Shown here: positions 8,207 through 18,352 of the stretch, piece after piece
Numbering within the stretch: position 1 is the first letter of the stretch
Layout of the letters: each line of letters begins with the position of its first letter
NCBI RefSeq assembly: GCF_025770735.1
Contig: NZ_JAODPB010000006.1
Coordinates: 62,001-126,000, forward strand
DNA: 64,000 bases
Source of the DNA: Shouchella tritolerans
GTDB taxonomy: Bacteria; Bacillota; Bacilli; Bacillales; Bacillaceae_D
Direction of reading: 5' to 3'
Position numbers and translations under genes: made by a program
Notes under the pieces: model-generated
Databases searched by the model: none
Told to the model about the DNA's origin: nothing
What the model saw: the letters and a program-made list of their open reading frames with translations, nothing else

Positions 8207-9682
8207 ATGATTCGCGGAAAGATGTTTATTAACGGAGAATGGACGGATGCCAAGAATGGCCAAGTTCGAGAAATTATCAATCCTTTTAACCAGGAAGTGA
8301 TCGCAACAGTGCCAGAAGGTGCGGCTGAAGACAGCCAAGCTGCGATTGCAGCTGCCCGAGCTGCCTTTGATAAAGGCGTTTGGACCGCTACATCCGCAAG
8401 TGAACGAGGTGAACGGGTACGTCTAATTGGCCAAAAAATAGCCGATCAAAGTGAGGAATTCGCCCGCTTGGAGTCCCTTGATACAGGTAAAACGCTTGAA
8501 GAAAGCCGAACCGATATGGAAGACATCGCCAATGTGTTTTTTTATTTTGCTGGTCTGGCGGACAAAAATGGGGGCGAAGTCATTGAGAGCCCACTTCCGA
8601 ATTCAACGAGCATCGTTGTCCGTGAACCTGTGGGCGTGTGTGGGCTAATTACGCCTTGGAATTATCCGTTGTTGCAAGCAGCATGGAAATTGGCGCCTGC
8701 ACTCATTGCAGGAAACACCCTTATTTTAAAGCCAAGCGAACTTACACCCCTTACGACGATGAAACTATTTGAGCTATTTGAAGAAGTCGAGCTTCCTAGA
8801 GGAGTAGCCAACCTTGTGCTTGGCACAGGCAAGGAAGTTGGCGCGCTGCTTTCCGAAAGTACAGATGTCGACTTGATTTCATTTACTGGAGGCATTGAAA
8901 CAGGAAAGACGATCATGCGAGCAGCAAGCGGTAATGTAAAAAAAATGGCTCTAGAACTTGGCGGCAAAAACCCTAATATCGTCTTTGCTGATGCTGATTT
9001 TGAAACAGCCATTGACCAAGCCTTAAACGCTGTCTTTTTCCATGCTGGTCAGGTTTGTTCTGCTGGCTCGCGCTTGCTTGTTGAAGAAGCGATTCATGAT
9101 GTTTTCGTAGAAGAATTAGTAAAGCGGGCTAAACGTATCAAGCTTGGCAATGGCTTCGATGAAAAAACAGAGTCTGGGCCGCTTATCTCTGCCGCCCACC
9201 GCGCCAAAGTTGAAGGCTACATTAAAATCGGATTAGATGAAGGCGCTACACTTGCCTGTGGCGGAAAACGCCCGGACGCCCCTGAACTGCAAAACGGCTT
9301 TTTCTTAGAACCAACTATTTTTACAAACTGCCACAGCAACATGCGCATCGTCCAAGAAGAAGTGTTTGGTCCTGTGCTTACAGTCGAAACATTCAGAACA
9401 ACAGACGAAGCGATCGCAAAGGCAAATGACACCATCTATGGGCTTGCTGGCGCTATTTTTTCCAATGATATTGGCAAAGCAGAACACATTGCAAGCAAAC
9501 TTCGTTTAGGAACCGTATGGATCAATGACTTTCACCCATACTTTGCCCAAGCGCCTTGGGGAGGCTACAAACAATCTGGCTTCGGGCGAGAATTAGGCAA
9601 AATCGGCTTAGAAGAGTACACGGAAACAAAGCATATTTTCCGCAATAAGCAACCGCAACCAATCGGCTGGTTCCGCGGGTAA
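8207..9682 (+). CDS. gbsA: betaine aldehyde dehydrogenase
   Basis: 491 residues from the ATG at 8207, which follows AAAGGAGAGAGG; an upstream in-frame ATG at 8144 lies inside the promoter and is rejected. It oxidises betaine aldehyde to glycine betaine with NAD+, the last step of choline-to-betaine synthesis. Aldehyde dehydrogenase landmarks are intact: PWNYP near residue 150, FTGG at 226-229, Glu250 in LELGGKNP and catalytic Cys284 in GQVCSAGSR. It is followed by gbsB after 22 bp with its own ribosome site. The product is a cytoplasmic enzyme making a compatible solute for osmotic stress. Confidence 0.95.
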   Translation: MIRGKMFINGEWTDAKNGQVREIINPFNQEVIATVPEGAAEDSQAAIAAARAAFDKGVWTATSASERGERVRLIGQKIADQSEEFARLESLDTGKTLEESRTDMEDIANVFFYFAGLADKNGGEVIESPLPNSTSIVVREPVGVCGLITPWNYPLLQAAWKLAPALIAGNTLILKPSELTPLTTMKLFELFEEVELPRGVANLVLGTGKEVGALLSESTDVDLISFTGGIETGKTIMRAASGNVKKMALELGGKNPNIVFADADFETAIDQALNAVFFHAGQVCSAGSRLLVEEAIHDVFVEELVKRAKRIKLGNGFDEKTESGPLISAAHRAKVEGYIKIGLDEGATLACGGKRPDAPELQNGFFLEPTIFTNCHSNMRIVQEEVFGPVLTVETFRTTDEAIAKANDTIYGLAGAIFSNDIGKAEHIASKLRLGTVWINDFHPYFAQAPWGGYKQSGFGRELGKIGLEEYTETKHIFRNKQPQPIGWFRG

Positions 9683-9704
9683 AAACAATCAAGGAGCGAT
9701 AAAC

Positions 9705-10913
9705 ATGAGCATGCATATGAAAGTTGAATCAATGTTAAACTACCATACTTTTGAAGTACCGACCGCAATTAAGCATGGCATTGGCGCTATCTCCCACCTT
9801 GGCGAAGAAGTCCGCGCCCTTGGTTCCAAAAAAATATTGCTTGTGACGGACCCTGGCATTTACAAAGCAGGGATTACAAAACCAGTCGAACAAAGCCTCG
9901 AAAAAGCGGGCATTGACGTCGTCCTTTTCAACGAAGTTGAGCCCAATCCACCAACACGATTAATCGCCAAAGGTTCCAGCGTTTACGAGAAACATCGTTG
10001 CGACGGCTTAGTGGCTGTCGGCGGCGGCTCTTCTATGGATACAGCTAAAGCAATTGGCGTGGAAGTGACACACGAAGGCACAGTTCTTGATTACGAAGCA
10101 GCAGAGGGCAAAAAGCCGCTTGAACGGCGAATTCCAACATTGGCTACTGTTCCAACCACTGCCGGTACAGGTTCTGAAGTGACACAATGGGCGGTCATTA
10201 CGGATGAACAACGAAAATACAAATTCAACACAGGCGGCCCCTTGATCGCTGCACACGTAACCATTATTGATCCACAATTGCATACTTCGATGCCTCCCCA
10301 TGTCACAGCGATGACAGGCATTGATGCCATAGCCCATGCAATTGAATGCTACACGATGAAATATGCACAGCCCGTTACAGATGCCGTCGCCTTATTGGCA
10401 ATTGAATATGCAGCCACCTATATACGCCGCGCTTTTGCAGACGGGGACGACCTAGAAGCACGCTATGGAATGGCGCAAGCTGCGATGTTAGCGGGGCTTT
10501 CCTATGGGAGCGAATCGGCTGGGGCCGCTCACGCAATGAGCCAGTCTCTTGGCGGCATCGTCCCTGTAGCTCATGGACAATGTGTGGCAGCAATGATGGG
10601 ACCTGTCATGGAATTCAACTGGAAAGGAGCGCCTGAACGCTTTGCCCGCATTGCCCAAGCATTCGGCATAAACATAACGGGGATGACAACAAACGAGGCA
10701 GCCAAGGCAGCCGTCCGCTACATGTATGAGTTAGTCGAAGAACTGGAAATCCCGTCACTTGAAGACCAAGGCGTTGACAAAACACAAATTAGCCGTTGGG
10801 CGCAAGAAGCGTTGAAAGACCCACAAACCATTGGAAATCCTCGTGACTTGACGCTTGCTGATTATGAATGGATTTACAAACGCTGCTTTAACCTAGTACC
10901 AAGCACCCTTTAA
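9705..10913 (+). CDS. gbsB: type III (iron-dependent) choline dehydrogenase
   Basis: 402 residues, iron-containing alcohol dehydrogenase family. GGGSSMDTAK near residue 105 is the nucleotide-binding signature, and the metal-binding stretch DAIAHAIECY lies near residue 208. It oxidises choline to betaine aldehyde, which GbsA then converts to glycine betaine. AAGGAG stands 8 nt before the ATG. It is the second gene of the gbsAB unit and is closed by a strong hairpin at 10925-10948. The 402-residue length is normal for the family. Confidence 0.95.
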   Translation: MSMHMKVESMLNYHTFEVPTAIKHGIGAISHLGEEVRALGSKKILLVTDPGIYKAGITKPVEQSLEKAGIDVVLFNEVEPNPPTRLIAKGSSVYEKHRCDGLVAVGGGSSMDTAKAIGVEVTHEGTVLDYEAAEGKKPLERRIPTLATVPTTAGTGSEVTQWAVITDEQRKYKFNTGGPLIAAHVTIIDPQLHTSMPPHVTAMTGIDAIAHAIECYTMKYAQPVTDAVALLAIEYAATYIRRAFADGDDLEARYGMAQAAMLAGLSYGSESAGAAHAMSQSLGGIVPVAHGQCVAAMMGPVMEFNWKGAPERFARIAQAFGINITGMTTNEAAKAAVRYMYELVEELEIPSLEDQGVDKTQISRWAQEALKDPQTIGNPRDLTLADYEWIYKRCFNLVPSTL

Positions 10914-10924
10914 ACAAAACAACG

Positions 10925-10948
10925 AGCAAGCCGCTTCTGCGGCTTGCT
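10925..10948. terminator. bidirectional terminator between gbsB and lutR
   Basis: A perfect 10-bp stem (AGCAAGCCGC / GCGGCTTGCT) with loop TTCT lies between two convergent genes. The minus-strand side is followed by the T-rich CGTTGTTTTGTTT, which suits lutR best; gbsB can share the stem. Confidence 0.8.
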
Positions 10949-10988
10949 TATTAGCAGTGAAAGGCAAACACCTTTCTTTCTCGCATAT

Positions 10989-11723
10989 TTACTGGCTGCC
11001 GTCTTCTTGTTTTTGCTTATCATATTCCATCAGCGCTTGTTCCACATTCACTAAATGAATCATCATTGCCTGGTGGGCTTTGTCTTTGTCTTGCGCTTCC
11101 ACCGCCTTAAAAATTTGTTCATGCTCATAATGGAGCTGTTTAAGCGTTTGTTTTTCGGCGTAAAGACTGATTTTCCGGCTCTCATACATGGTCATGACCA
11201 GCGTATCAGACAACTTTTGCATCATTTCAATCAGCAAATCGTTTTCTGTCGCCTCTGCCAAGGCTAAATGAAATCGAACATCTGCCTCCTCGCCTAAATC
11301 CTTACCAGCTTCCGCTTTGGCCATTTGCGAAAGCGCCTCCTCGATCTTGGCAAGGTGGTCAGCGCTGCGGTTTTCAGCCGCCAAACTTGCGACGCCGACT
11401 TCGAGAATTTTTCGCACTTGGAATAAATCTTGTTTCTCTTTATTCGATAAAACTCCCTTAATGCCTACTGGTTTGACCATACTTGAAAAATCAAATTTAT
11501 TGACAAATGTGCCTTCTCCTTGGCGGATCGTCACAAGTCCGACTGCACGCAATGCGCTTAATGCTTCCCTAACGGCCGAACGACTTACTTGGAATGTCGC
11601 CGATAGTTTCTCGACTGAATCGAGTTTCTCCCCTGGTTGAATATCGCCGCTCCGAATCATGTCCTCGAGTTGGTCGCGGATCAATTCGGACACTTTTTTA
11701 GACTTTACTTGTTTTAAGGACAT
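10989..11723 (-). CDS. lutR: GntR/FadR-type lactate utilisation regulator
   Basis: 244 residues from the ATG at 11723, which has GAGGTG 7 nt upstream; the frame stays open for 40 more codons without a ribosome site. An N-terminal winged helix (IRSGDIQPGEKLDS ... VSRSAVREALSALRAVGLV) is followed by a helical FCD ligand domain. Its neighbours are lutC, lutB, lutA and lutP, transcribed towards it, so it is the likely LutR, which in B. subtilis represses lutABC and lutP until lactate is present. A palindrome in front of lutP is the obvious target. Confidence 0.88.
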   Translation of the reverse strand: MSLKQVKSKKVSELIRDQLEDMIRSGDIQPGEKLDSVEKLSATFQVSRSAVREALSALRAVGLVTIRQGEGTFVNKFDFSSMVKPVGIKGVLSNKEKQDLFQVRKILEVGVASLAAENRSADHLAKIEEALSQMAKAEAGKDLGEEADVRFHLALAEATENDLLIEMMQKLSDTLVMTMYESRKISLYAEKQTLKQLHYEHEQIFKAVEAQDKDKAHQAMMIHLVNVEQALMEYDKQKQEDGSQ

Positions 11724-11882
11724 AGCAGACACCTCATTTGCAACTTCTCGTTTTAAGTATAGCATATGAAAACGAGCAACATCCTTTTGCTGACTAGTAA
11801 AAAGCATCTGCAGTCCCCTTCTACCTAGTGACATATCCAACAACTAAGAGGCCAGCGAGTTACCACTGGCCTTGAGTGTTAT

Positions 11883-12572
11883 TTACTTGTCATTCACTAC
11901 TATATAGCAAGCTTTTAGCGGGCCATGCACGCCGACGACTAAACTCATTTCAATGTCAGCGCTGTTGCTTGGGCCTGAAATAAAATTGATGCACGATGGG
12001 AGGCGTCCCTCGCCTGCTAGTTGCTGAATGTGGATCGCCGCTTGCGTCATCCGCGCCACTAGCGTGCTTTTCGGGATGATCGCGATATAATAGCGAGGCA
12101 ACAAACTGACAGAACGCCCTTTGCCATTACTGCTAAACAATGTGACTGTTCCTGACTCAGCAAGAGTGATATCGGCAAAGGTGATGCCTACGTCCGCTTT
12201 TTCTGCCAGCTCGATAGAACGATTGCTGTCACGATTGTCCCATAACGAAACAGAAGGACGGTTTAAAAAGGAGCTGAGGCCAAAATCGTGAAAACGGCGG
12301 TCATCCCAAGTAATGACTGATTGCGCTCCATACATGGCGATTGTTTCATCAATGACTCTCTCTAACTGGCCACTATCCACTTGTTTAAAGTCTGTATGGA
12401 TGGCTGCGCATTGTTCCCTCAGTACCATAACCAGCTCATCCTTTGAAGCGTCTTTTAATACTTCAAATTGGGGGGAAGCTCGGTAATTGGGACGTAAAAC
12501 ACCTTCTGTTTTGCGGGGCCGGCCAAGTTGATTTGCCACATGGTCGAGAAAGGACTCACGGTTTTTAATCAT
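11883..12572 (-). CDS. lutC: LUD-domain lactate utilisation protein C
   Basis: 229 residues from the ATG at 12572, which overlaps the end of lutB by 8 bp and follows AAGGAG. It is a single LUD domain ([17 protein letters not shown] and [14 protein letters not shown] are characteristic). LutA, LutB and LutC together oxidise L-lactate to pyruvate in the cytoplasm; LutC has no iron-sulfur motif itself. Overlap and order indicate tight co-translation with lutB. Confidence 0.92.
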   Translation of the reverse strand: MIKNRESFLDHVANQLGRPRKTEGVLRPNYRASPQFEVLKDASKDELVMVLREQCAAIHTDFKQVDSGQLERVIDETIAMYGAQSVITWDDRRFHDFGLSSFLNRPSVSLWDNRDSNRSIELAEKADVGITFADITLAESGTVTLFSSNGKGRSVSLLPRYYIAIIPKSTLVARMTQAAIHIQQLAGEGRLPSCINFISGPSNSADIEMSLVVGVHGPLKACYIVVNDK

Positions 12573-13992
12573 GTGAACTCTCCTTTTGCCGCGCTTTGAA
12601 CCAGTCACGGAACCGTTGTTTGGCAGGAGCGGGCAAATGGCGGACATCTGTCCAGCCTTTTAGCGGCCCTGGCCCTTTCGGAATCGCACCATCCTTTACA
12701 AACGGGAACAGCAAAAACGGCACTACTTTGGTTCCAGCCTTATACATAGTAGGCGAACTCGCACCGATTCCAAACCCTTTCATTGCCAGTGCTTCGGTTC
12801 GCGCAGTCTGCTTTTGTTCGGCAATAACGCGGCGGTGCTTAATTAACAATTCATGAAGAGGAATTTTGACAGGGCATGCGTCAGTGCAAGCTGCACATAA
12901 GCTTGACGCATAAGGCAACTCTTTGTGGTCTTCATACCCTTCCAATAACGGTGTTAACACTGCCCCGATTGGCCCTGGATAAATGGAGCCATAGGAATGG
13001 CCGCCGACGTGGCGGTACACGGGGCAGACATTAATGCAAGCTGCACAGCGGATGCAATGAAGCGCTGCTTGGAATTCAGTGCCGAGAATATTGGACCGTC
13101 CATTATCGACAATGACGAGGTGAAACTCTTCAGGACCGTCTGCATCGCCATCTTCGCGCGGACCTGTGAGGCCAGTCACATAACTCGTTAATTTTTGCCC
13201 TACTGCGCTTCGGCAAAGCATGCTTACTAAAATGTCGAGCTCTTCCCATGTCGGAACAATCCGTTCCATCCCCATAACGGCTATATGTGTTTTAGGCAGT
13301 GCTGTCGCTAGGCGAGCATTTCCCTCATTCGTGACCAACGAAATGCTCCCTGATTCTGCTACGGCGAAATTACAGCCTGTAATGCCAACATCGGCAGACA
13401 AAAACTCTTTGCGGAGCTGTTCCCGGGCAAACAATGTCAACTCTTGGGGATTTTCCGACTTTGTATAGCCTTTGCGGGTTTTAAATGTATCGCGGATCTG
13501 TTCTTTATTTTTGTGCAATGCTGGCGCAACAATATGGGAAGGGGGATCATGGTCGTCTATTTGTAAAATATACTCGCCTAGGTCGGTTTCAATGACGTCG
13601 CAACCAATGTCTTCGAGCGCTTTGTTCATGCCGATTTCTTCGGTTACCATCGATTTCGATTTGACGACTTTTTGCGCTTCTTTGCTGCTTACAATTTCCT
13701 TGATATAACGATTGGCTTCTTCAGCCGTTTGGGCAAAATAAACATGTCCTCCTGCCTTCTCGACATTGTCGCTAAGCTGCTGCAAATAAAAATCAATATG
13801 ATTGAGCGTATGTGTGCGGATTTCTTCAGCTAATGTGCGCCACTCTTCCCAATTGCCAAGCTCCTTTTCCGCTGAACCTTTTGATGTTTTCAGCCGTTCC
13901 TGGGCAGAGCTGACCGCTTGGCGCATAAAGCCGTCTTGGAGCCCTTTTTCAACCCGCTCTGAAAAAGGAACATCACTTATTTTAATGGCCAC
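12565..13992 (-). CDS. lutB: iron-sulfur lactate utilisation protein B
   Basis: 475 residues from a GTG at 13992, chosen because AAGGAG is 8 nt upstream and the product then begins MAIKIS, like known LutB; a GTG at 14001 would abut the ribosome site. An N-terminal LUD domain is followed by a ferredoxin-like part with [12 protein letters not shown] (Cys313, 316, 319, 323) and CAACTDACP (Cys366, 369, 373), ligands for [4Fe-4S] clusters. The start lies 5 nt after the lutA stop. It is part of the LutABC L-lactate oxidation complex. Confidence 0.94.
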   Translation of the reverse strand: MAIKISDVPFSERVEKGLQDGFMRQAVSSAQERLKTSKGSAEKELGNWEEWRTLAEEIRTHTLNHIDFYLQQLSDNVEKAGGHVYFAQTAEEANRYIKEIVSSKEAQKVVKSKSMVTEEIGMNKALEDIGCDVIETDLGEYILQIDDHDPPSHIVAPALHKNKEQIRDTFKTRKGYTKSENPQELTLFAREQLRKEFLSADVGITGCNFAVAESGSISLVTNEGNARLATALPKTHIAVMGMERIVPTWEELDILVSMLCRSAVGQKLTSYVTGLTGPREDGDADGPEEFHLVIVDNGRSNILGTEFQAALHCIRCAACINVCPVYRHVGGHSYGSIYPGPIGAVLTPLLEGYEDHKELPYASSLCAACTDACPVKIPLHELLIKHRRVIAEQKQTARTEALAMKGFGIGASSPTMYKAGTKVVPFLLFPFVKDGAIPKGPGPLKGWTDVRHLPAPAKQRFRDWFKARQKESSHD

Positions 13993-13997
13993 ATTCC

Positions 13998-14717
13998 TCA
14001 CTCCTTGCTATTTAAGACTTGGGCGATATGCTTTACTTCAATTGCTTTACCGTTTCGTTCGATCCGCCCGCCAATGTTCATCAAACAACCGCAATCGGCA
14101 CCAATGAGTAGCTCAGCACCAGTCGCTTCGATATGGCCGACTTTTTCTTCCACCATTTGTTCCGATATAGCAGGCATTTTGACTGAAAACGTACCGCCAA
14201 AGCCACAGCACGACTCCTTGTTTGCCAGCGGGGCCAACTCAAGCCCCTTTACTTGTTCCAACAAAGAAAAAGGGGCCTCGGTTTCCCTTAATAACCGCGA
14301 CATGTGGCATGACGTATGGTATGTCGCTTTTTTGTTGCAAACTGCCCCAATGTCTTCCACTTTAAGTACATGGACAAGAAATTGGGTCAGTTCATACGTT
14401 TTGCTAGCAAGCTCCTCTGCCCGTTTTTTCCACTCAGGATCGTCAGCAAACAGCTCTTTGTATTCGAGGAGCATAGCAGCACATGATCCTGACGGCAGCA
14501 CAACATAATCGGCATCGGCAAACGTTTCAATAGTATGTTTGGCTGCTTTTTTTGTATCTTTATGATAGCCACTGTTAAATGCCGGTTGCCCGCAACAAAT
14601 TTGATTTTCCGGAAATTTGACACTGCAACCATGACGTTCGAGTACTTCTACAGTGTCTTTCCCAACACCTGGATAAAAAATGTCCGCTAGACATGTGACG
14701 AATAGCGCAACGTTCAC
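13998..14717 (-). CDS. lutA: lactate utilisation protein A (CCG-domain)
   Basis: 239 residues, GTG start after AAGGGG. It contains two cysteine-rich CCG motifs, [11 protein letters not shown] near residue 41 and [14 protein letters not shown] near 168, as in the GlpC/HdrB family that binds unusual iron-sulfur centres. It acts with LutB and LutC in L-lactate to pyruvate conversion. It sits 12 bp after lutP in the operon. Confidence 0.94.
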   Translation of the reverse strand: MNVALFVTCLADIFYPGVGKDTVEVLERHGCSVKFPENQICCGQPAFNSGYHKDTKKAAKHTIETFADADYVVLPSGSCAAMLLEYKELFADDPEWKKRAEELASKTYELTQFLVHVLKVEDIGAVCNKKATYHTSCHMSRLLRETEAPFSLLEQVKGLELAPLANKESCCGFGGTFSVKMPAISEQMVEEKVGHIEATGAELLIGADCGCLMNIGGRIERNGKAIEVKHIAQVLNSKE

Positions 14718-14729
14718 ATTACCATCCCC

Positions 14730-16514
14730 TTATAGCGTTGATACTTTTTTGGTTTCTATGTTTGCCAACTTGGCTTTACGCTGGTATCTGAGGATCATGA
14801 TTAGAAATACAAGTAAGACAGTTGCCACAAACAACGTGCCGATATGAAACCCAAACCCATGTATCGCTACATAGCCTAGCCCACCGGCAAAAACAAGATA
14901 ATACGTTAGCGGAATCAACGCTTTCCTAATAAGTACGCCTTCTTTACCAATAATCCCTGCAGCTGCCGATGCCGCCACAACGTTATGGACACAGATGATG
15001 TTTCCTGCTGCTCCACCCACAGCTTGCAAAGCAACGATCGTAGCAGGAGAAATGCCGACATTTTCCGCCGCGCCAAATTGGAACAACGCAAACATCATAT
15101 TGCTGATCGTGTTGCTTCCGGCTATAAATGCGCCTAGCGCGCCAATTACTGGCGCTACGGCCGGCCAATGTTCGCCAACCATTCTAGACACGCCTTCCGC
15201 CAGTAAGAGCGGCATCGACTCATATCCATTTGCATTGACGCCAGAGTTAATAAACACTTGCACCATCGGCACGGCAAACAAAAGCGCTGGCGCAGCACTG
15301 ATAATCATTTTTGTGGAGTTGCTCACGGCCGTCCGATAGGAAGAGCGGTCCATCTTGTAAAGAAAATAACCAACCACCGACACGGCTACCATAATCGTTC
15401 CTGGTAAAAACAACGGAGTGCTGGAAATGTCAATTGTCGTTCCAAACACTTGTTCAATCGTAATTGCCACTTTTTTCAAGGCAGCACCAAAAGGAAATGC
15501 CTCCATGCGAGTTATTACTAGCATAAAGCCAATGAGTATATACGGAAACCAAGCTTTAAACATTGAAATGGTCGGTTTGGTAAGAGGATCAGCCGAAAGC
15601 ATTCCCGTCCATCCACGCTCCCATGTTGATGGAGGAGGGAAATTCCAGTTCTTTTTTGGCATAAACCACCCTTTCTTAGCGGCAGGAACAACAATCGCTA
15701 ACCCCATTAATCCACCGAAAAGCGACGGAAATTCTGGTCCAAGTACATTGGCGACCAAGGCATAAGGGACCGTAAAAGCTAGGCCAGCAAACAGCGCAAA
15801 CTTCCACACTTCCAGCCCAGCCCAAATGGAACGTTTCTCGCCAAAAAACAGCGTAAGCATCATTACCAATACCAACGGCAAAAACACACCGACAATCCCA
15901 TGGAATATCGCCACTTGACCGCCAATAGAACGAATAAACTCATCGGTTGTCATCCCAAGTGCTGCTGCCTGTTCAACCACGTTTGGCGCTCCCGTGAGTC
16001 CCGAGTTCACCCCAATTAAAATCGGTGTACCGACAGCGCCAAATGAAACTGGCGTTGACTGGATAATGAGAGCCGAAAGCACTGCGGCCATCGCTGGAAA
16101 GCCAATGGCGACAAGGAGCGGTGCAAGTATGGCGGCGGGAGTGCCGAAGCCCGAGGCCCCCTCAATAAATGAGCCGAACAGCCAACAAATTATAATGACT
16201 TGTATCCGCCTATCAGGCGTAATAGCTGTAAATCCAGCACGAATCGTGTGGATTGCGCCGCTTTCTCGCAATGTGTTGAGCATTAATACAGCACCGAACA
16301 CAATAAATAGCACTTCTAAAGCCGTAACGATCCCTTTTGCGCTCGCGGCCGCCACATAGTTATAAGGCACGCCCCAAAAGAAGATTGCCACTATTCCTGT
16401 CATTAGAAAAGCATGTGGCATAGCCCGCTTGGCCGGCCAATTCAAAAGAACAAGAAACAACAATACCGTTAAAATTGGCGTCAGCGCTATCATCGCAAGC
16501 CACCAAAATCCCAT
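14730..16514 (-). CDS. lutP: L-lactate permease
   Basis: 594 residues with about 13-14 hydrophobic segments, LctP family, including the conserved [18 protein letters not shown] stretch near residue 125. It imports L-lactate (or glycolate) with protons. It is first in lutP-lutA-lutB-lutC-lutR, so import, oxidation and control form one unit. The ATG follows AGGGGGAAAAGGA. Length matches the family (about 550-600). Confidence 0.93.
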   Translation of the reverse strand: MGFWWLAMIALTPILTVLLFLVLLNWPAKRAMPHAFLMTGIVAIFFWGVPYNYVAAASAKGIVTALEVLFIVFGAVLMLNTLRESGAIHTIRAGFTAITPDRRIQVIIICWLFGSFIEGASGFGTPAAILAPLLVAIGFPAMAAVLSALIIQSTPVSFGAVGTPILIGVNSGLTGAPNVVEQAAALGMTTDEFIRSIGGQVAIFHGIVGVFLPLVLVMMLTLFFGEKRSIWAGLEVWKFALFAGLAFTVPYALVANVLGPEFPSLFGGLMGLAIVVPAAKKGWFMPKKNWNFPPPSTWERGWTGMLSADPLTKPTISMFKAWFPYILIGFMLVITRMEAFPFGAALKKVAITIEQVFGTTIDISSTPLFLPGTIMVAVSVVGYFLYKMDRSSYRTAVSNSTKMIISAAPALLFAVPMVQVFINSGVNANGYESMPLLLAEGVSRMVGEHWPAVAPVIGALGAFIAGSNTISNMMFALFQFGAAENVGISPATIVALQAVGGAAGNIICVHNVVAASAAAGIIGKEGVLIRKALIPLTYYLVFAGGLGYVAIHGFGFHIGTLFVATVLLVFLIMILRYQRKAKLANIETKKVSTL

Positions 16515-16539
16515 TCCTTTTCCCCCTCTAACATAATGA

Positions 16540-16583
16540 TTATATCATACGGTCATCAGATGACTATATGTAAGCACTTACAA
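16540..16583 (-). promoter_or_regulatory. lutP promoter, candidate LutR operator and cre
   Basis: On the minus strand a TATAAT lies at 16545-16540 with a poor -35. The palindrome GTCATC-A-GATGAC (16553-16565) overlaps the spacer, where a GntR/FadR repressor such as LutR could block RNA polymerase. Further upstream TGTAAGCACTTACA (16570-16583) resembles a CcpA cre box with one change from the central CG. Assignment to LutR and CcpA is inference. Confidence 0.5.
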
Positions 16584-16727
16584 ATATAGCTTACTTTCAT
16601 TAATCAGGCAAGCCAATCTCGTACAATTTTTATGAAAAGGAGGTTTTGGCTTATCGCAAAATAGCTTATTTTTTGCTGTTCTTGTCCTTCCTTTTCCATT
16701 ATACTAAACCGAAAGGAAGTGAAGAAA

Positions 16728-17000
16728 ATGACAAACGACCAATTTAAGCAAGTTATGACTGCATTTCGGGAAGTTAACAGCCAATTGCGGGAAATCAAAG
16801 GAGATGTTGCCATATTAAAAGACGATGTATCTGTCTTAAAAAGCGATGTATCTGTCTTAAAAAAGGATATGGCTGAACATAAAGTCATAACTGCCCAATT
16901 ACAAAAACATGCAGAACATGCCTCTACTACGTTTGACTTTATTAAAGAAAAACTCATTAACCACGAACGCGACATTTATGCATTAAAACGCCGTTCATAA
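16728..17000 (+). CDS. small coiled-coil protein, unknown function
   Basis: 90 residues from the ATG at 16728, about 10 nt after AAGGA; a GTG at 16719 would overlap the ribosome site. No membrane segment. Residues ~15-65 form a heptad coiled coil in which VAILKDD, VSVLKSD and VSVLKKD repeat in tandem, visible also as a DNA duplication at about 16827-16866. It may be a structural or multimerising protein. It lies alone between lutP and a P450, with no operon partner. Confidence 0.65.
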   Translation: MTNDQFKQVMTAFREVNSQLREIKGDVAILKDDVSVLKSDVSVLKKDMAEHKVITAQLQKHAEHASTTFDFIKEKLINHERDIYALKRRS

Positions 17001-17058
17001 CGCTTGCCAACCCCAAAATAAGCATGCTGAAGCAGGACACTGCTTGGCAGTGTCCTGG

Positions 17059-18267
17059 TCAACCTGTTTCCACAGGCAAGTTTTCTAACCCTCTAATCAC
17101 TAAGCTTTGCCGCCACGCTAATTCGTTTGGTTCCACGCCTAGACGTATGTTAGGACATTCTTCTATAAGGATACGAATCGCCGATTCTGCTTCCAATCGT
17201 GCAAGCGGAGCGCCTAAACAATAATGGATTCCTTTCCCAAATGACAAATGGGGGCTTTTTTCTCTTGTTATGTCCAGCTTATCGGGATTTTCAACTAGCG
17301 CTTCATCATGATTGGCAGAAGCGAGCGACACAATTACGAAGTCTCCCTTTTTTATCTCTTTGCCCATAAACGAAAATGACTCACGAGCCCACCGGTCTGT
17401 GCTAAATTCAACGGGACTGTTATAACGAAGCAACTCCTCAATCGCTTGAGGGATCAATTGATAGTCGTTTTTTAACAACGCCAACTGGTTTGGATGCATA
17501 AGCAATGCCAACATCCCATTTGCAATCAAATTAACGGTTGTCTCATGGCCAGCAACAATGAGCAGCATCACGACGCCATAAAGTTCATTTGTCGTTAACC
17601 GGTCACCATCTTCTTCGGCGCGGATTAAATCAGATAAGAGGTCCTCTCGCGGGTCTTGGCGACGAGCATTGATTAATGCTTGCAAGTAAGCAATAAAGTC
17701 GTCCATGCCCTTCTGTACTGTATGGGCCTCCCCGTACCCCTCGCTATCAAGATCAACGATTAACTTTGACCAATATTGAAATTTATCGCGGTCAGAATCG
17801 GGGATACCGAGAAGCTCGCAAATGACGATAATCGGGATTGGAAAAGCATATTCTTCTATAAGATCAAATCGCTTTTTGTGCTTAATCTGGCGCGCTTGTT
17901 CCATCGCAATATCATCGATTCTGCCTTTTAGCCTAGCAATCCGCTTTGGGGTAAACCCTTTTTGAATAAGGCCCCTAAGCCGCTTATGGTCTGGAGGATC
18001 AACAAACAACATGCTCTTGCTTATCGGCAGCATTTGTTCGTCCAGCGCTTCATCCGGAAAAACAGTACGTGCATCCTTAATAAAACGCTCGTCTTTTAAC
18101 ACGGCTTCCGCGACATCGTGATGGAAAGCCATCCAAGCTGGAATTCCATAAGGCAACATGACTTTCGCAAATCCCGTTTGTTTACGAATATCTTTGTAAT
18201 ACATATAAGGATGCTGGTGAAACGGATCAGAGAAAAGATCGATTGGCTCACTTGTGATTGGCTTCAA
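17059..18267 (-). CDS. cytochrome P450, CYP107-like
   Basis: 402 residues, soluble bacterial P450. The I-helix AGHETT near residue 242, the ExxR motif EELLR near 285 and the heme loop FGKGIHYCLGAP with Cys350 as iron ligand are all intact. The start is TTG preceded by AAAGGAAG. No ferredoxin or ferredoxin reductase gene is adjacent, so electrons must come from elsewhere. The substrate cannot be deduced; close Bacillus relatives hydroxylate fatty acids, steroids or polyketides. It appears monocistronic. Confidence 0.92.
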   Translation of the reverse strand: MKPITSEPIDLFSDPFHQHPYMYYKDIRKQTGFAKVMLPYGIPAWMAFHHDVAEAVLKDERFIKDARTVFPDEALDEQMLPISKSMLFVDPPDHKRLRGLIQKGFTPKRIARLKGRIDDIAMEQARQIKHKKRFDLIEEYAFPIPIIVICELLGIPDSDRDKFQYWSKLIVDLDSEGYGEAHTVQKGMDDFIAYLQALINARRQDPREDLLSDLIRAEEDGDRLTTNELYGVVMLLIVAGHETTVNLIANGMLALLMHPNQLALLKNDYQLIPQAIEELLRYNSPVEFSTDRWARESFSFMGKEIKKGDFVIVSLASANHDEALVENPDKLDITREKSPHLSFGKGIHYCLGAPLARLEAESAIRILIEECPNIRLGVEPNELAWRQSLVIRGLENLPVETG

Positions 18268-18352
18268 TTTTATCTTCCTTTCAAACGCGTCATCCCCTCT
18301 TCTATTCGTTCCTCCTCAACCAAACTCCTTTATACGGCAACCGCTTTCATGA

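Noticed and set aside
11724-11843. 40-codon extension of lutR
   Set aside because: No ribosome site; the ATG at 11723 is well placed and gives the usual family start.
11850-11872. Terminator between lutC and lutR
   Set aside because: A GGCCAG/CTGGCC stem is present, but no T-run follows on the minus strand and the loop is long.
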